The notes: a model not told the origin generated them from the sequence alone. Shown: positions 51,084 through 59,184, numbered from the stretch's first letter. The stretch: 64,000 nucleotides of DNA from Flavobacterium sp. UBA7665 (GCA_002483285.1 DLHP01000033.1:62001-126000); one strand, 5' to 3'. A program made the numbers and translations.

Positions 51084-51872
51084 ATGAAAACCAAAAATCT
51101 ATTACCAATGGCAGCATTGCTGTTTGTTGCATTGCTGGGCGCTTGCTCCACAGAGGAGCAGGAAACCGCCAACGTCACGGCCCAAAAGCCAAAAGCCAAA
51201 TACCAGGAGCCTATAGGCATGCTGGCTGCGGTCAACCTGCGCACGACAGGCAGCTTTGCTGTACTCTCAAAATCCGGGATAACCAATGTGTATCCATCAG
51301 CCATAACCGGCAACGTAGGTTCGGGGCCCATTACTGGTGCCGCCATCCTTTTGACCTGCCCTGAAGTGGTAGGGACAGTCTATACCGTTGATGCAGCCGG
51401 GCCCCTGCCTTGCCGCATAACAAATGCCTCGGGACTTACAACCGCCGTCGCCGATATGCAGGGCGCCTATACCGATGCAGCAGGCCGCAACACCCCGAAT
51501 TTCCTGAATCTCGGCGCGGGCAACATGGGCGGCCTGACGCTTGCCCCGGGTCTGTACAGGTGGACCAGTGCGGTAACCATCCCAACCGATATCACCATCT
51601 CGGGAGGCCCAAACAGCATCTGGATATTTCAGGTCAGTGGCGCACTCAGTGTGAGCCCGGCAGTCAGGATACATCTTGCGGGCGGCGCACGGGCAAAGAA
51701 TATCTTCTGGCAGGTTTCTGAAGAGGTAACCTTGGGTACAACCAGTCACTTTGAAGGCACAATACTCGGAAAAACATTGATCGCGTTAAATACCGGCGCT
51801 ACCGTAAACGGAAGGCTGCTGGCGCAGACGGCGGTTACTTTGCAGACCAATACGGTGAACAAGCCCCAGTAA
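51084..51872 (+). CDS. Ice-binding (DUF3494) family lipoprotein
   Basis: A 262-residue protein. The signal peptide ends in the lipobox LLGAC (C21), so it is lipid-anchored. The rest matches the DUF3494 beta-solenoid ice-binding fold: AVLSKSGITNVYPSAITGNVG, the aligned TADMQGAYTDA-like helix (about 135-150), GGLTLAPGLYRW, GGPNSIWIFQVSG and FEGTILGKTLIALNTGATVNGRLLA are shown here by their key parts. Family members bind ice and inhibit recrystallisation or bind other surfaces. Start ATG 51084 by the lipoprotein signal. It is the only plus-strand gene in this accessory stretch. Confidence 0.9.
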   Translation: MKTKNLLPMAALLFVALLGACSTEEQETANVTAQKPKAKYQEPIGMLAAVNLRTTGSFAVLSKSGITNVYPSAITGNVGSGPITGAAILLTCPEVVGTVYTVDAAGPLPCRITNASGLTTAVADMQGAYTDAAGRNTPNFLNLGAGNMGGLTLAPGLYRWTSAVTIPTDITISGGPNSIWIFQVSGALSVSPAVRIHLAGGARAKNIFWQVSEEVTLGTTSHFEGTILGKTLIALNTGATVNGRLLAQTAVTLQTNTVNKPQ

Positions 51873-51897
51873 ATGAAATTGATTGTTTGATGATGTG

Positions 51898-51925
51898 GGA
51901 CAGCCGAAAGGCTGTCCTTTTTATT
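51898..51925 (+). terminator. Terminator after the ice-binding gene
   Basis: GGACAGCC-GAAA-GGCTGTCC followed by T5, 25 bp after the stop codon; a perfect 8-bp stem with a GAAA tetraloop. Confidence 0.88.
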
Positions 51926-51981
51926 TGGGCAATACGGTGGTAACATTGGCATGCTGGCGATGGGAGCATTTCGTCAAATCC

Positions 51982-52054
51982 CGATGGTGTGGGTTTATTT
52001 CGTCAGTTGGCTGCGCTCGGGTGTAATTCGGGCCTGGACCCGTGTTATCGGCTG
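51982..52054. repeat. Cassette-boundary-like hairpin element, copy 2
   Basis: Contains TTTCGTCAGTTGGCTGCGCTCGGGTGTAAT-type core (GGTTTATTTCGTCAG then CTCGGGTGTAATTCGGGCC) and ends CGTGTTATCGGCTG immediately at the stop codon of the minus-strand metalloprotease gene. On the other side of that gene an inverted GCAGATAACGTCCCGC lies at about 53111-53126. Confidence 0.6.
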
Positions 52055-53092
52055 TTATTTTTGCAGTTCTATGTAAAATAGATTAATTAATTCTTCGATT
52101 TTACCTTCATAGATTCTCTCGGCGCTGTCATAACTTTGTTTTTCTACAAGCTTAAGGAATTTCAATTTGTCATACCTAATTAAGAAATCAACGAATGCAC
52201 CTGAAATAGGATAAAGCACCTCGTCTGCGACCCTCTGTTGATTTTTCCATACAGCTTTAATGTCAACTGGATTTCTGCGAAAGGTTTGTCTACCTAAATG
52301 CATCTTATCATTTTTTTGTAGGTCAAAATAGACACCGATTCCTTCATTTATAAATTTAGTTCTATTATTATCAAAGTTTTTCCAGAAGCTTATACTGTGT
52401 GCTATTTCATGCCCTGGTGACTGATCATGCCGGTTGTGAGATACGCAGAAATTCGCCTTTGTAAAACCAAGATTGGTCTTTAAATGTTCATTGTAAGGAT
52501 CTTTTTGATTCCAGACAAAAAAATCGATTTTCTTAGGAAGCCTTGAATCAAAAAAAATATTTATTTCTTGAAATGCATTCTGTCTGGTCGAAACAATTCT
52601 GTCCATTTCCTCATTGCTTATAGTTCCTTCGAAATGAAATCTGATGTTGTCAGACGTCCGAATTTTCCAATCTTCATAAGTCTTATCAAACCCAAGCAAC
52701 AACCCAATATACTTCAGCTCTTTCAATGAATTTTCGGTACCCTTTATTTCATTTGCTTCAAAAAAAGCTTTTTTCGCCTCATCAATATTACCCAATCCAA
52801 AATAGGTTTTAATTGACTCAATCGCTACCCAAGATTTTACCCAATCTTTATCCGCTAAACGTTCGCATTGTTTGAGAAAAGATAAAGCATTTGGAAAATC
52901 ACCTTTTTCATTGTAAGCTTTTAAGAGCATTAGATTCGCGTCAATATCTGTAGAATCGATGCTTATTGTTTTTGCCGCTAGCGCAATAGCCTTTTTTAAA
53001 TCGCCATTGCGGAAAGCTTCTACCATCTCTTTCTTTTGGGAATATCCAAAAGAAGAAAAGAACAATAGTAGGATAACAACATTTTGTTTCAT
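52055..53092 (-). CDS. Secreted TPR protein with gluzincin-type metalloprotease motif
   Basis: A 345-residue protein: signal peptide 1-19 (ending GYSQ), TPR-like helical repeats at about 22-135 (AIALAAKTISIDSTDIDANLM), then a domain with the zinc motif HEIAH (228-232) and downstream glutamate E250 in INEGIGVYF, the classic layout of gluzincin peptidases. Probably a periplasmic or surface peptidase, or an inactive relative. Codons are A/T-rich. Flanked by the cassette-like repeats at both ends. Substrate unknown. Confidence 0.75.
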   Translation of the reverse strand: MKQNVVILLLFFSSFGYSQKKEMVEAFRNGDLKKAIALAAKTISIDSTDIDANLMLLKAYNEKGDFPNALSFLKQCERLADKDWVKSWVAIESIKTYFGLGNIDEAKKAFFEANEIKGTENSLKELKYIGLLLGFDKTYEDWKIRTSDNIRFHFEGTISNEEMDRIVSTRQNAFQEINIFFDSRLPKKIDFFVWNQKDPYNEHLKTNLGFTKANFCVSHNRHDQSPGHEIAHSISFWKNFDNNRTKFINEGIGVYFDLQKNDKMHLGRQTFRRNPVDIKAVWKNQQRVADEVLYPISGAFVDFLIRYDKLKFLKLVEKQSYDSAERIYEGKIEELINLFYIELQK

Positions 53093-53210
53093 ATGGATTT
53101 TTCAATAATAGCAGATAACGTCCCGCGCATAGGCGACGTTGCGGCCAAAGCGAGAACGAGTATGCTCCGCTAAGATATAATTTATTCGTTAAAATAGGGT
53201 TGGAGTTGAC

Positions 53211-53277
53211 GGCGTGGATTTACTTCGTCAGTTCGCTGCGCTCGGGTGTAATCCGTGTCTGAAACGTTGTGAGCAGA
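53211..53277. repeat. Cassette-boundary-like hairpin element, copy 3
   Basis: GGCGTGGATTTACTTCGTC then CTCGGGTGTAATCCGTGTC, ending AACGTTGTGAGCAG. It lies 20 bp from the stop of the minus-strand gene at 53298. Confidence 0.6.
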
Positions 53278-53297
53278 AGTTTCTGTTTTTAAAAGCG

Positions 53298-53579
53298 TTA
53301 TCTAATTAGATTATTGTCAAGCCATTCTTTAATTTTTGCATGTGATGCAATTGATTTTGTAAGCCCGAATTGAATTATTTTTTCTATCATTTGAAATGCT
53401 GCCAAATTTTTTATTGTCCTTGTCCTTAAATATCTATTTATAAAAGGTAAGACTTCATAGCCTTCACTTCGATATAGAAAGCGATCATTAGGAAAGCCTT
53501 TAATCCATGCATTTTGGATCTTTTTCGTTAAAGTCCAGCTATAGATATATTTTAAATCGCTTTTAAGAAACTCTTTCAT
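53298..53579 (-). CDS. Hypothetical protein, 93 residues
   Basis: A 93-residue A/T-rich gene product, basic, with no signal peptide and no motif that I recognise. It sits in the same orientation as the metalloprotease gene and, like it, has a hairpin element of the 49838 type just behind its stop codon. That context supports a real gene. Function unknown. Confidence 0.5.
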   Translation of the reverse strand: MKEFLKSDLKYIYSWTLTKKIQNAWIKGFPNDRFLYRSEGYEVLPFINRYLRTRTIKNLAAFQMIEKIIQFGLTKSIASHAKIKEWLDNNLIR

Positions 53580-53664
53580 AAGATTTTGGGATATTTCTAA
53601 AGGTAGTCAAATTAGAATGCCTAGCACTTTTGTTTATTTTAAATGATAAAAGTAACACCATTAT

Positions 53665-53737
53665 TCCGATAGCGCGGATTTACTTCGTCAGTTCGCTGCG
53701 CTCGGGTGTAATCCGTGCCAGTAACGGCTTGTTGTCA
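53665..53737. repeat. Cassette-boundary-like hairpin element, copy 4
   Basis: TTCCGATAGCGCGGATTTAC then CTCGGGTGTAATCCGTGCC, ending GGCTTGTTGTC. The core is nearly identical to copies 1 and 3. No intact minus-strand gene ends next to it. Confidence 0.6.
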
Positions 53738-54260
53738 TGCTGACGCAGGAAGCATCTGTCTTTAAAAAATATTCTTTTTCTTTTGTCTTGGCACAAACCC
53801 AGGAACGAGGTTCAGCGAACACCGCTAACAAATAGTAACGCGGTGCGCTAAAGGAAACAAAAAATGCTGCGCCAGTTCGGCCTGCGGCCTCGGGTCAAGG
53901 CTCCCTTTACCTACCTTGAATTTCAAAGCCAATGCTGCGGCCTCGGCAATCAGGCCGCTCGCCTTGCAGGCGATGCTCTTTGATTTGCCTCCCACAGGCC
54001 AACGCAGCCTTGGCTTGAAATTCTACGGGGCGTAAAGAATGCCTTAAAGCGGAAGTGTCACTTACTTTTAGGAAAAGTAACAAAAGGGAAGCCCAGTTGT
54101 TATTAGGGCTTTGGTGTTTCGGGGAAATTAGCATTAATCGGGGAGCGAATTTGATGGCGGGGATTTGTAATTCGTGCCTGGTATGGTGTTGGCAGCACCC
54201 TTGTAAATTTCAAAAAAAAATATACCTTCACGCAACAAACCGCGAATGTAAACCAAACAG
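53738..54260. other. Gene-poor stretch with repeat-like sequence
   Basis: No convincing gene. It contains a GTCATGCTGACGCAGGAAGC palindrome-like tract near 53736-53757, a GC-rich block with CAGGCCGCTCGCCTTGCAGG near 53950, the hairpin AAGCCC...GGGCTT near 54092-54113, and a short GGATTTGTAATTCGTGCC copy at 54160-54177. These look like mixed fragments of dispersed repeats. Confidence 0.5.
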
Positions 54261-55049
54261 ATGACCAACCACTGCCTCAACTGCCAAAAACCCCTCACCG
54301 ATGCCTTTTGCGCAAGCTGCGGGCAAAAAGCCGATACGCACCGCATTTCGTTTAAGCATTTTATTTTCCATGATGTCCTGCACGGTACGTTGCATTTAGA
54401 GCGCGGCATCTTGTTTACGGCCAAACAGGCTTTGGTGCGCCCGGGGCAGGCGGCCCTCGATTATATTTCGGGCAAGCGCAAACCGTATTACAATGTGTTT
54501 TATTTGGTGTTGCTTACCATCGGGCTCCAGTTATTTGTGCGCCATGGCTATGATTGGCTCGTAGACCCCGATCCCCAAGAAGTCCGGCTGCGCGAGCACC
54601 TCAATGCGGCCACCCAAAAACTCGATGCCATATTTTCGCAGAAAAGCAAGATCATCCTTTTGCTGTTTGTCCCGTTTGCGGCCCTGAACAGTTTCATTTT
54701 ATTTAGGCGCAAGAAACTTAACCTCAGTGAACACGCCATCCTGGCCGGGATGATCCTGTTGGGGATTTTGCTGGTCTCGATCATGGGGCACCTGCTGTTT
54801 TTCGTGAACCTGCTGGTGCAGATGAGCAATATGGTTTTGAGCATGGTGGTGACCGCGGCAATCGTCGGCTACATTGGTTTTGCGTATGTCAATGCGTTCA
54901 AGGACGATTACTCGAGGTGGGAAGTCGGCTGGAGAACCGTGCTATTTTTTGTGCTCATCTTGCTCGAGATCTTCTTGCTCATGCTGCTCCTGATTGGTTA
55001 TGTCACCGATTGGAAATTCACGGCCGTCAATGTGGCCCCGTTTGGTTGA
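54261..55049 (+). CDS. DUF3667 family membrane protein with N-terminal zinc ribbon
   Basis: A 262-residue protein. An N-terminal zinc ribbon is formed by CLNC (C5, C8) and CASC (C17, C20); then a helical region containing RISFKHFIFHDVLHG and a block of about five membrane segments (about 75-95, 130-147, 160-185, 190-215, 225-250). This layout is that of DUF3667. Function of the family is unknown. Start ATG 54261 directly before the zinc ribbon. Confidence 0.85.
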   Translation: MTNHCLNCQKPLTDAFCASCGQKADTHRISFKHFIFHDVLHGTLHLERGILFTAKQALVRPGQAALDYISGKRKPYYNVFYLVLLTIGLQLFVRHGYDWLVDPDPQEVRLREHLNAATQKLDAIFSQKSKIILLLFVPFAALNSFILFRRKKLNLSEHAILAGMILLGILLVSIMGHLLFFVNLLVQMSNMVLSMVVTAAIVGYIGFAYVNAFKDDYSRWEVGWRTVLFFVLILLEIFLLMLLLIGYVTDWKFTAVNVAPFG

Positions 55050-55120
55050 AAAAGCTACCGTTTGGTACCCGCGTGTAACAAAATTCGGTATTTGGGGTCT
55101 TCCTTGCAAAACCAAGACTT

Positions 55121-55546
55121 ATGGACAAAAAACAACCTTTAGAAGAATACAAGGTCAATATCAGGATTGTACTTTCGGCATTCTGGACGGCCATCATGTT
55201 TTGTTACCTCTACGGTGACTATTTTGAGCTGTATGTACCCAACAAAGTAGCCGGTCTTATAAGCGGCGACAATCTTTTAGACAGCCCCATTAAGTTGTTC
55301 GTGACCACCTTGGTGATGGCCGTCCCTGCATTGATGGTTTTGCTCACGTTGGTCGTGAGCCCAAGCTGGGCCAAAGGTCTCAATATTGGCGTGGGCGTAT
55401 TTTTTACGCTGTTCACTTTGCTCGTTGGCATTTCTTCTTTGAGCAGTTGGCGCACGTTCTATGTGTTCCTTTCCTTTCTTGAAAGCCTGTTGACCGGTAT
55501 GGTGGTTTATAGGGCGTGGCGTTGGCCGAGGGTCAAAGCAGTGTAG
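55121..55546 (+). CDS. DUF6326-like small membrane protein
   Basis: A 141-residue protein with four predicted membrane segments (about 14-32, 60-82, 88-107, 113-133). MFCYLYGDYFELYVP at about 26-40 and SSLSSWRTFYVF at about 104-115 fit the DUF6326 family. Function unknown. Same direction as the DUF3667 gene, 71 bp after it. Confidence 0.75.
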   Translation: MDKKQPLEEYKVNIRIVLSAFWTAIMFCYLYGDYFELYVPNKVAGLISGDNLLDSPIKLFVTTLVMAVPALMVLLTLVVSPSWAKGLNIGVGVFFTLFTLLVGISSLSSWRTFYVFLSFLESLLTGMVVYRAWRWPRVKAV

Positions 55547-56029
55547 CTAATCCTCAGTTTCTGTTTCGGAGGCTTGTGTAGATACCGCGGTTCCGCCAAC
55601 TTCGGTATGCCTTATTTTCCCGCCGAGGTATCCCGTCCGGGCCACGAGCCCAAAACTCAGTAGCGAGAGCAATAAAATGACGATGGCTGTTTTGTTAGTG
55701 AGCGGTGATTTTTTTAGGGTGACCACGATACCAATCAAAGCACTTGCACCCACCAAGAGTAAGGCGGCCAATGCAAAAACAGCAAAATCCTCGTGTTGTT
55801 CTATGGTGCTTTCGGCGATTCCCTGGAGGTTTTCTACCGTTTCTTCGGCTTCTTCACCTGTAAGATAGGCAATACCCGCACCGATAGATGAAAATAACAA
55901 TACGCAATAGGCAGCGATTTTTGTTTCGTTGCTCTTTGACCAAAGTCCGTAAGCCAATACAAAACTGCCCAAAATCGAGCCGAAGATCGGAAGGTGTGTA
56001 ATGACCAAATGTAAATGTGTAGCGTTCAT
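55547..56029 (-). CDS. DUF2231-like membrane protein
   Basis: A 160-residue protein with four hydrophobic segments (about 6-29, 38-54, 80-102, 110-130) and a hydrophilic acidic tail. The N-terminal HLHLVITHLPIFGSILG is typical of DUF2231-type proteins, with conserved histidines that may bind haem or metal. The start is ATG 56029: a -7 element at 56046-56053 excludes the longer frame. It abuts the stop of the DUF6326-like gene with no gap. Confidence 0.78.
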   Translation of the reverse strand: MNATHLHLVITHLPIFGSILGSFVLAYGLWSKSNETKIAAYCVLLFSSIGAGIAYLTGEEAEETVENLQGIAESTIEQHEDFAVFALAALLLVGASALIGIVVTLKKSPLTNKTAIVILLLSLLSFGLVARTGYLGGKIRHTEVGGTAVSTQASETETED

Positions 56030-56045
56030 GATGTTGTGTTTTATA

Positions 56046-56053
56046 CAAATATA
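56046..56053 (-). promoter_or_regulatory. -7 element of the DUF2231-like gene
   Basis: TATATTTG on the minus strand, 17 bp upstream of the ATG at 56029. Confidence 0.55.
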
Positions 56054-56221
56054 GACCATACCTTTTGGGAGAAACATGATATAAGTCACGGTTAAGCCCA
56101 AGTGTTGTCTATGTCGGATGATTTTGCGGATGCCGTCGCAATGTTTGCGCCCCGAAATCATTTTCTGGCCCGAATTTTCTATCTTCACTTGCCCCAAGAC
56201 CACACAGCAAATCCCGATTTC

Positions 56222-56653
56222 ATGGACATCCAACGACAAATCAACGCGTACATAGACAGCCAGCCCCAGCCCAAACGCCAGGACTTGTTAGCACTGCACG
56301 AGTTGGTATTGCGGATGAATCCATTGGTCGAGCTGTGGTTCCTTGATGGCAAGGACGAGAACAACAAAACGGTATCCAATCCCAATATTGGGTACGGGCG
56401 TTACAACATCCAATATGCCGATGGGAAAACCAAGGCGTTTTACCGGGTGGGCATTAGCGCCAACACCAGCGGGATTTCGGTCTACATCCTGGGCATAGAC
56501 GACAAGGCTTATCTGGCCAAAACCTATGGCGACACCATCGGTAAGGCCAAGGTGACCGGCTATTGTATTAAATTTAGGGCGGTAAAGGATATCGACCTTG
56601 GGGTATTGGCATCGGTCATACGGTATGGGCTTGGGTTGCCTGATGAAGCATAA
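56222..56653 (+). CDS. DUF1801-like protein
   Basis: A 143-residue protein beginning MDIQRQINAYIDSQPQPKRQ. The DLLALHELVLRMNP helix, ELWFLDGKDENN and FYRVGISANTSGISVYILG are the YdhG/DUF1801-like fold, a small domain related to frataxin. Function unknown. The ATG at 56222 fits the usual family start; the in-frame ATG at 56102 would add 40 non-conserved residues and lies in the upstream region of the neighbouring gene. Confidence 0.75.
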   Translation: MDIQRQINAYIDSQPQPKRQDLLALHELVLRMNPLVELWFLDGKDENNKTVSNPNIGYGRYNIQYADGKTKAFYRVGISANTSGISVYILGIDDKAYLAKTYGDTIGKAKVTGYCIKFRAVKDIDLGVLASVIRYGLGLPDEA

Positions 56654-56747
56654 AGACGGATAGCCAGGAAGAGCCGCGATTTTTTTAACGCCACGCGAAC
56701 CGATGTCCAAAAAAATCGTTTTTTTACATCCTAAACCAAAACAAATC

Positions 56748-56918
56748 ATGGATACAGCGTTACTGCGATTGTTTATTCCGCTGCTCGTGGTAGCAGGCGG
56801 ATTGTATCTCAGGCAATCCAAAAGAGACAGTGACCAGTCCGGCAAAAAGTACTGGAAGGTCTTGGTAGCGATAGGAGTTGCGGGATTCCTACTAAAACTG
56901 TTGCTGTATCTCAGTTGA
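56748..56918 (+). CDS. Small membrane protein, 56 residues
   Basis: A 56-residue protein with two hydrophobic segments (about 4-18 and 36-54) joined by a charged loop. Start set at ATG 56748 (MDTALLRLF); an in-frame ATG at 56703 would add 15 residues. No family recognised. Same direction as the next gene. Confidence 0.5.
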   Translation: MDTALLRLFIPLLVVAGGLYLRQSKRDSDQSGKKYWKVLVAIGVAGFLLKLLLYLS

Positions 56919-56963
56919 TGGAGCATCCCTAAAAGTAATCTGCTAAAAACGAACGACAGACCG

Positions 56964-57458
56964 ATGAAAATAAAGAACAGCAAGCTGCAATTTCCCATAC
57001 TACTCAACCTGGTGCTGATTGGTTTGCTTTACGGCGACTACGCATTGCCTTCGCGCGCGGCAGTGGGTGAGAAATTCGATTACTTTCGTACTGCGGCCAC
57101 GACCGTTGCCAGTTATAAGGGCGGCGGAGGGACCAGCATCTCCAATTACATAGAATGCCGGGACGGGAGTTATTACAGGATTGCCCGCCTGCCGGATTAT
57201 GCCGATACCCTAAAAAGCGGTGAGGACATTTACATCGAGCAGACTTTACTATTGGGCAAACTCAAGGCAATTACGAGCGGCAAGGTGCGCCGCGACATCT
57301 CGTTTTTGTGGTTCCCCGAAATCCTGGCAGGGTTTGCCTTGGCGCTACTAGTAACCCTGGTCAACGTCGTCACCGATAGGATTCCAGACTTTTTCATGGG
57401 TTTCGTCTCGGTGTTTGTCTATATGGTGAGTATGGGATACTTGCTCTTTTTGTCTTGA
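56964..57458 (+). CDS. Membrane protein of unknown function
   Basis: A 164-residue protein with an N-terminal membrane segment (about 9-28) and two C-terminal segments (about 113-135 and 143-163), and a soluble middle with GGGGTSISNYIECRDG and YYRIARLP. The LLYGDYALP at 21-29 resembles the LYGDYFELY of the DUF6326-like protein, but the rest does not. Not assigned. Confidence 0.6.
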   Translation: MKIKNSKLQFPILLNLVLIGLLYGDYALPSRAAVGEKFDYFRTAATTVASYKGGGGTSISNYIECRDGSYYRIARLPDYADTLKSGEDIYIEQTLLLGKLKAITSGKVRRDISFLWFPEILAGFALALLVTLVNVVTDRIPDFFMGFVSVFVYMVSMGYLLFLS

Positions 57459-57640
57459 TGCTTGGCGTCTGCCCAGTAAAAATCCAGCTGCGTTTTTTAT
57501 TCAGACTTGCCCATCGTAAAAATTGGCGGCGCAACGAAGCTTCAACCGCCCCTCACCAAACTTTAACCTTCCTCACAACCCCCAAACATAAAACCGTACA
57601 CAAATAGTTGTATATTAGTATTATAATTAATTTGTAGGCC

Positions 57641-58798
57641 ATGGCAAAAGTGTTCCTTAATTTGATTTTGTTCTGCTCCTTTTCTGGCTTTGCCCAGTTT
57701 GGGATAGGTCATATTGATACCACTTTTACCGATCCCGATCGCAACAACCGCGCGGTTCCCGTAGCCATTTATTACCCTGCCGATACCTCAGGCGATGGAG
57801 TCCCGCTCACCGCAACGCAGGGAGCCTTTCCTGTCCTGTCGTTTGGCCACGGTTTTGTCATGGGCTGGGAGGCCTATGAAAATCTCTGGACAGCCATTGT
57901 TCCCCGAGGCTATCTTATGGTTTTCCCAAAGACAGAAGGCGGTATCGCACCATCGCATGCTACTTTCGCCGCCGACCTGGCGTTTGTCATCAAAAGATGT
58001 AACGAACTCAACAACGACAACACCTCTGTGTTTTACGGGCGCGTGGGTGCCTCGAGCGCGGTGATGGGCCACAGTATGGGCGGTGGCGCAGCCTTATTGG
58101 CGGCACAAGGCAATAATGAGATTACGGCGCTCGCGGTACTCGCTGCGGCCCAAACCAACCCTTCGGCGATTGCGGCTGCGGCCAATATCCAGTTACCGGC
58201 GTTGTTATTTGCCGGAGCCAATGACTGCGTTACGCCGCCTGCCACCAACCAATTGGCGATGTATGAGGCATTGACGGGAAGTTGTAAAACCTATATCAGC
58301 ATTACCGGCGGAAGCCATTGCCAAATGGCCGAAAATAATTTTTTGTGTAGCGTTGGCGAGGCGACTTGTTCCCCATCGGCTCAAATTTCCAGGGACGCGC
58401 AACATGCGGTGATAGACAATTATCTCGTGAAATGGCTCGATGCTACCCTGAAAGACGATTGCGTTGCGGGGACCGCCTTCGACAGCCAGATCCTTACAGA
58501 CAATGCCATCACCTTCCAGAAAACCTGTGTGCAATGTGCACCGCTTTCGGTGGTAAAAACCGCTGCAACTTCAGTGGAGGTTGGGCCCAATCCGTTTGCT
58601 GATTCGCTCACGCTAACGGGTGCTCCCACACAAAAACTAAGATTGGTGCTCACCGATGCGATGGGTAAAACCGTCATAGACCAAACCATTCGCGGCGGCG
58701 GGCCTATTCCTGCGGGCCACCTCAAGCCGGGCGTGTATTTTTACACTTTGGATGGGCAAGGAACGGTCATTGGCAAGGGCAAATTGATAAAGCAGTAG
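57641..58798 (+). CDS. Secreted alpha/beta hydrolase with T9SS domain (cutinase/DLH-like)
   Basis: A 385-residue protein: signal peptide 1-19 (ending GFAQ), an alpha/beta-hydrolase domain at about 25-290, and a T9SS type A-like tail (VGPNPFADSLTLTG ... GVYFYTLDG ... KLIKQ). Catalytic triad candidates are S145 in MGHSMGGGA, D195 in AGANDCVTP and H226 in GGSHCQM; the oxyanion loop is SFGHGFVMG. This arrangement is close to dienelactone hydrolase, chlorophyllase-like and cutinase/PET-hydrolase families. Pairs of cysteines (C196/C215, C227/C236) suggest disulfides, as in secreted enzymes. Substrate unproven; an extracellular ester is likely. Confidence 0.83.
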   Translation: MAKVFLNLILFCSFSGFAQFGIGHIDTTFTDPDRNNRAVPVAIYYPADTSGDGVPLTATQGAFPVLSFGHGFVMGWEAYENLWTAIVPRGYLMVFPKTEGGIAPSHATFAADLAFVIKRCNELNNDNTSVFYGRVGASSAVMGHSMGGGAALLAAQGNNEITALAVLAAAQTNPSAIAAAANIQLPALLFAGANDCVTPPATNQLAMYEALTGSCKTYISITGGSHCQMAENNFLCSVGEATCSPSAQISRDAQHAVIDNYLVKWLDATLKDDCVAGTAFDSQILTDNAITFQKTCVQCAPLSVVKTAATSVEVGPNPFADSLTLTGAPTQKLRLVLTDAMGKTVIDQTIRGGGPIPAGHLKPGVYFYTLDGQGTVIGKGKLIKQ

Positions 58799-58882
58799 CA
58801 CGGTCTTGGAACGAAGCCTTTGTTGACTGGGGCTTTGCGGCTTGACACCTAAATAAAGTACTAACATTTAAAATAGACAACT

Positions 58883-59098
58883 ATGGATAACAATGAGACA
58901 AAGCAGAGTCTTTTTTCTAAGGCACTTAACGAAACCAAGAAACCCGGTTTTATCAAAGCGCTGTCGGTGTTTTTTTTCTGCGCCATCATGGGGGTGGTGA
59001 TTGGGTTCATTTATGATTCCTTACAACTCTTTTCAATCCTTGGGGTTGGCTTGGGCTTGATTTGGATGGGTGTGGCTTACTTTAACCAGAAAGAATAA
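58883..59098 (+). CDS. Small membrane protein, 71 residues
   Basis: A 71-residue protein with a charged N-terminus (DNNETKQSLFSKALNETKK) and two hydrophobic segments (about 25-43 and 48-66). Not assigned to a family. It precedes the two-component genes in the same direction but is separated from them by the operator-like palindrome at 59125. Confidence 0.6.
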   Translation: MDNNETKQSLFSKALNETKKPGFIKALSVFFFCAIMGVVIGFIYDSLQLFSILGVGLGLIWMGVAYFNQKE

Positions 59099-59124
59099 GG
59101 ACAACGCTTATTGCCATTCGACAT

Positions 59125-59142
59125 TGTAGAACTTATTCTACA
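59125..59142. promoter_or_regulatory. Palindromic operator candidate upstream of histidine kinase 1
   Basis: Perfect inverted repeat TGTAGAA-CTTA-TTCTACA. A third half-site CTAC follows at 59160-59163, 22 bp after the CTACA of the palindrome. The palindrome ends 42 bp before the -7 element at 59185. The same layout occurs at 61689. Confidence 0.65.
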
Positions 59143-59184
59143 GCGACACCTAAAATGTACTACGCCTTTTGTGCCGAAAAACGT

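Noticed and set aside
49838..53737. True integron with attC sites
   Set aside because: Full R'' and R' consensus pairs are not present in all copies and no integrase is in the window; kept only as a cassette-like hypothesis.
53907..54134. A 75-codon minus-strand frame
   Set aside because: It falls in a repeat-like stretch with no start signal, promoter or recognisable motif.
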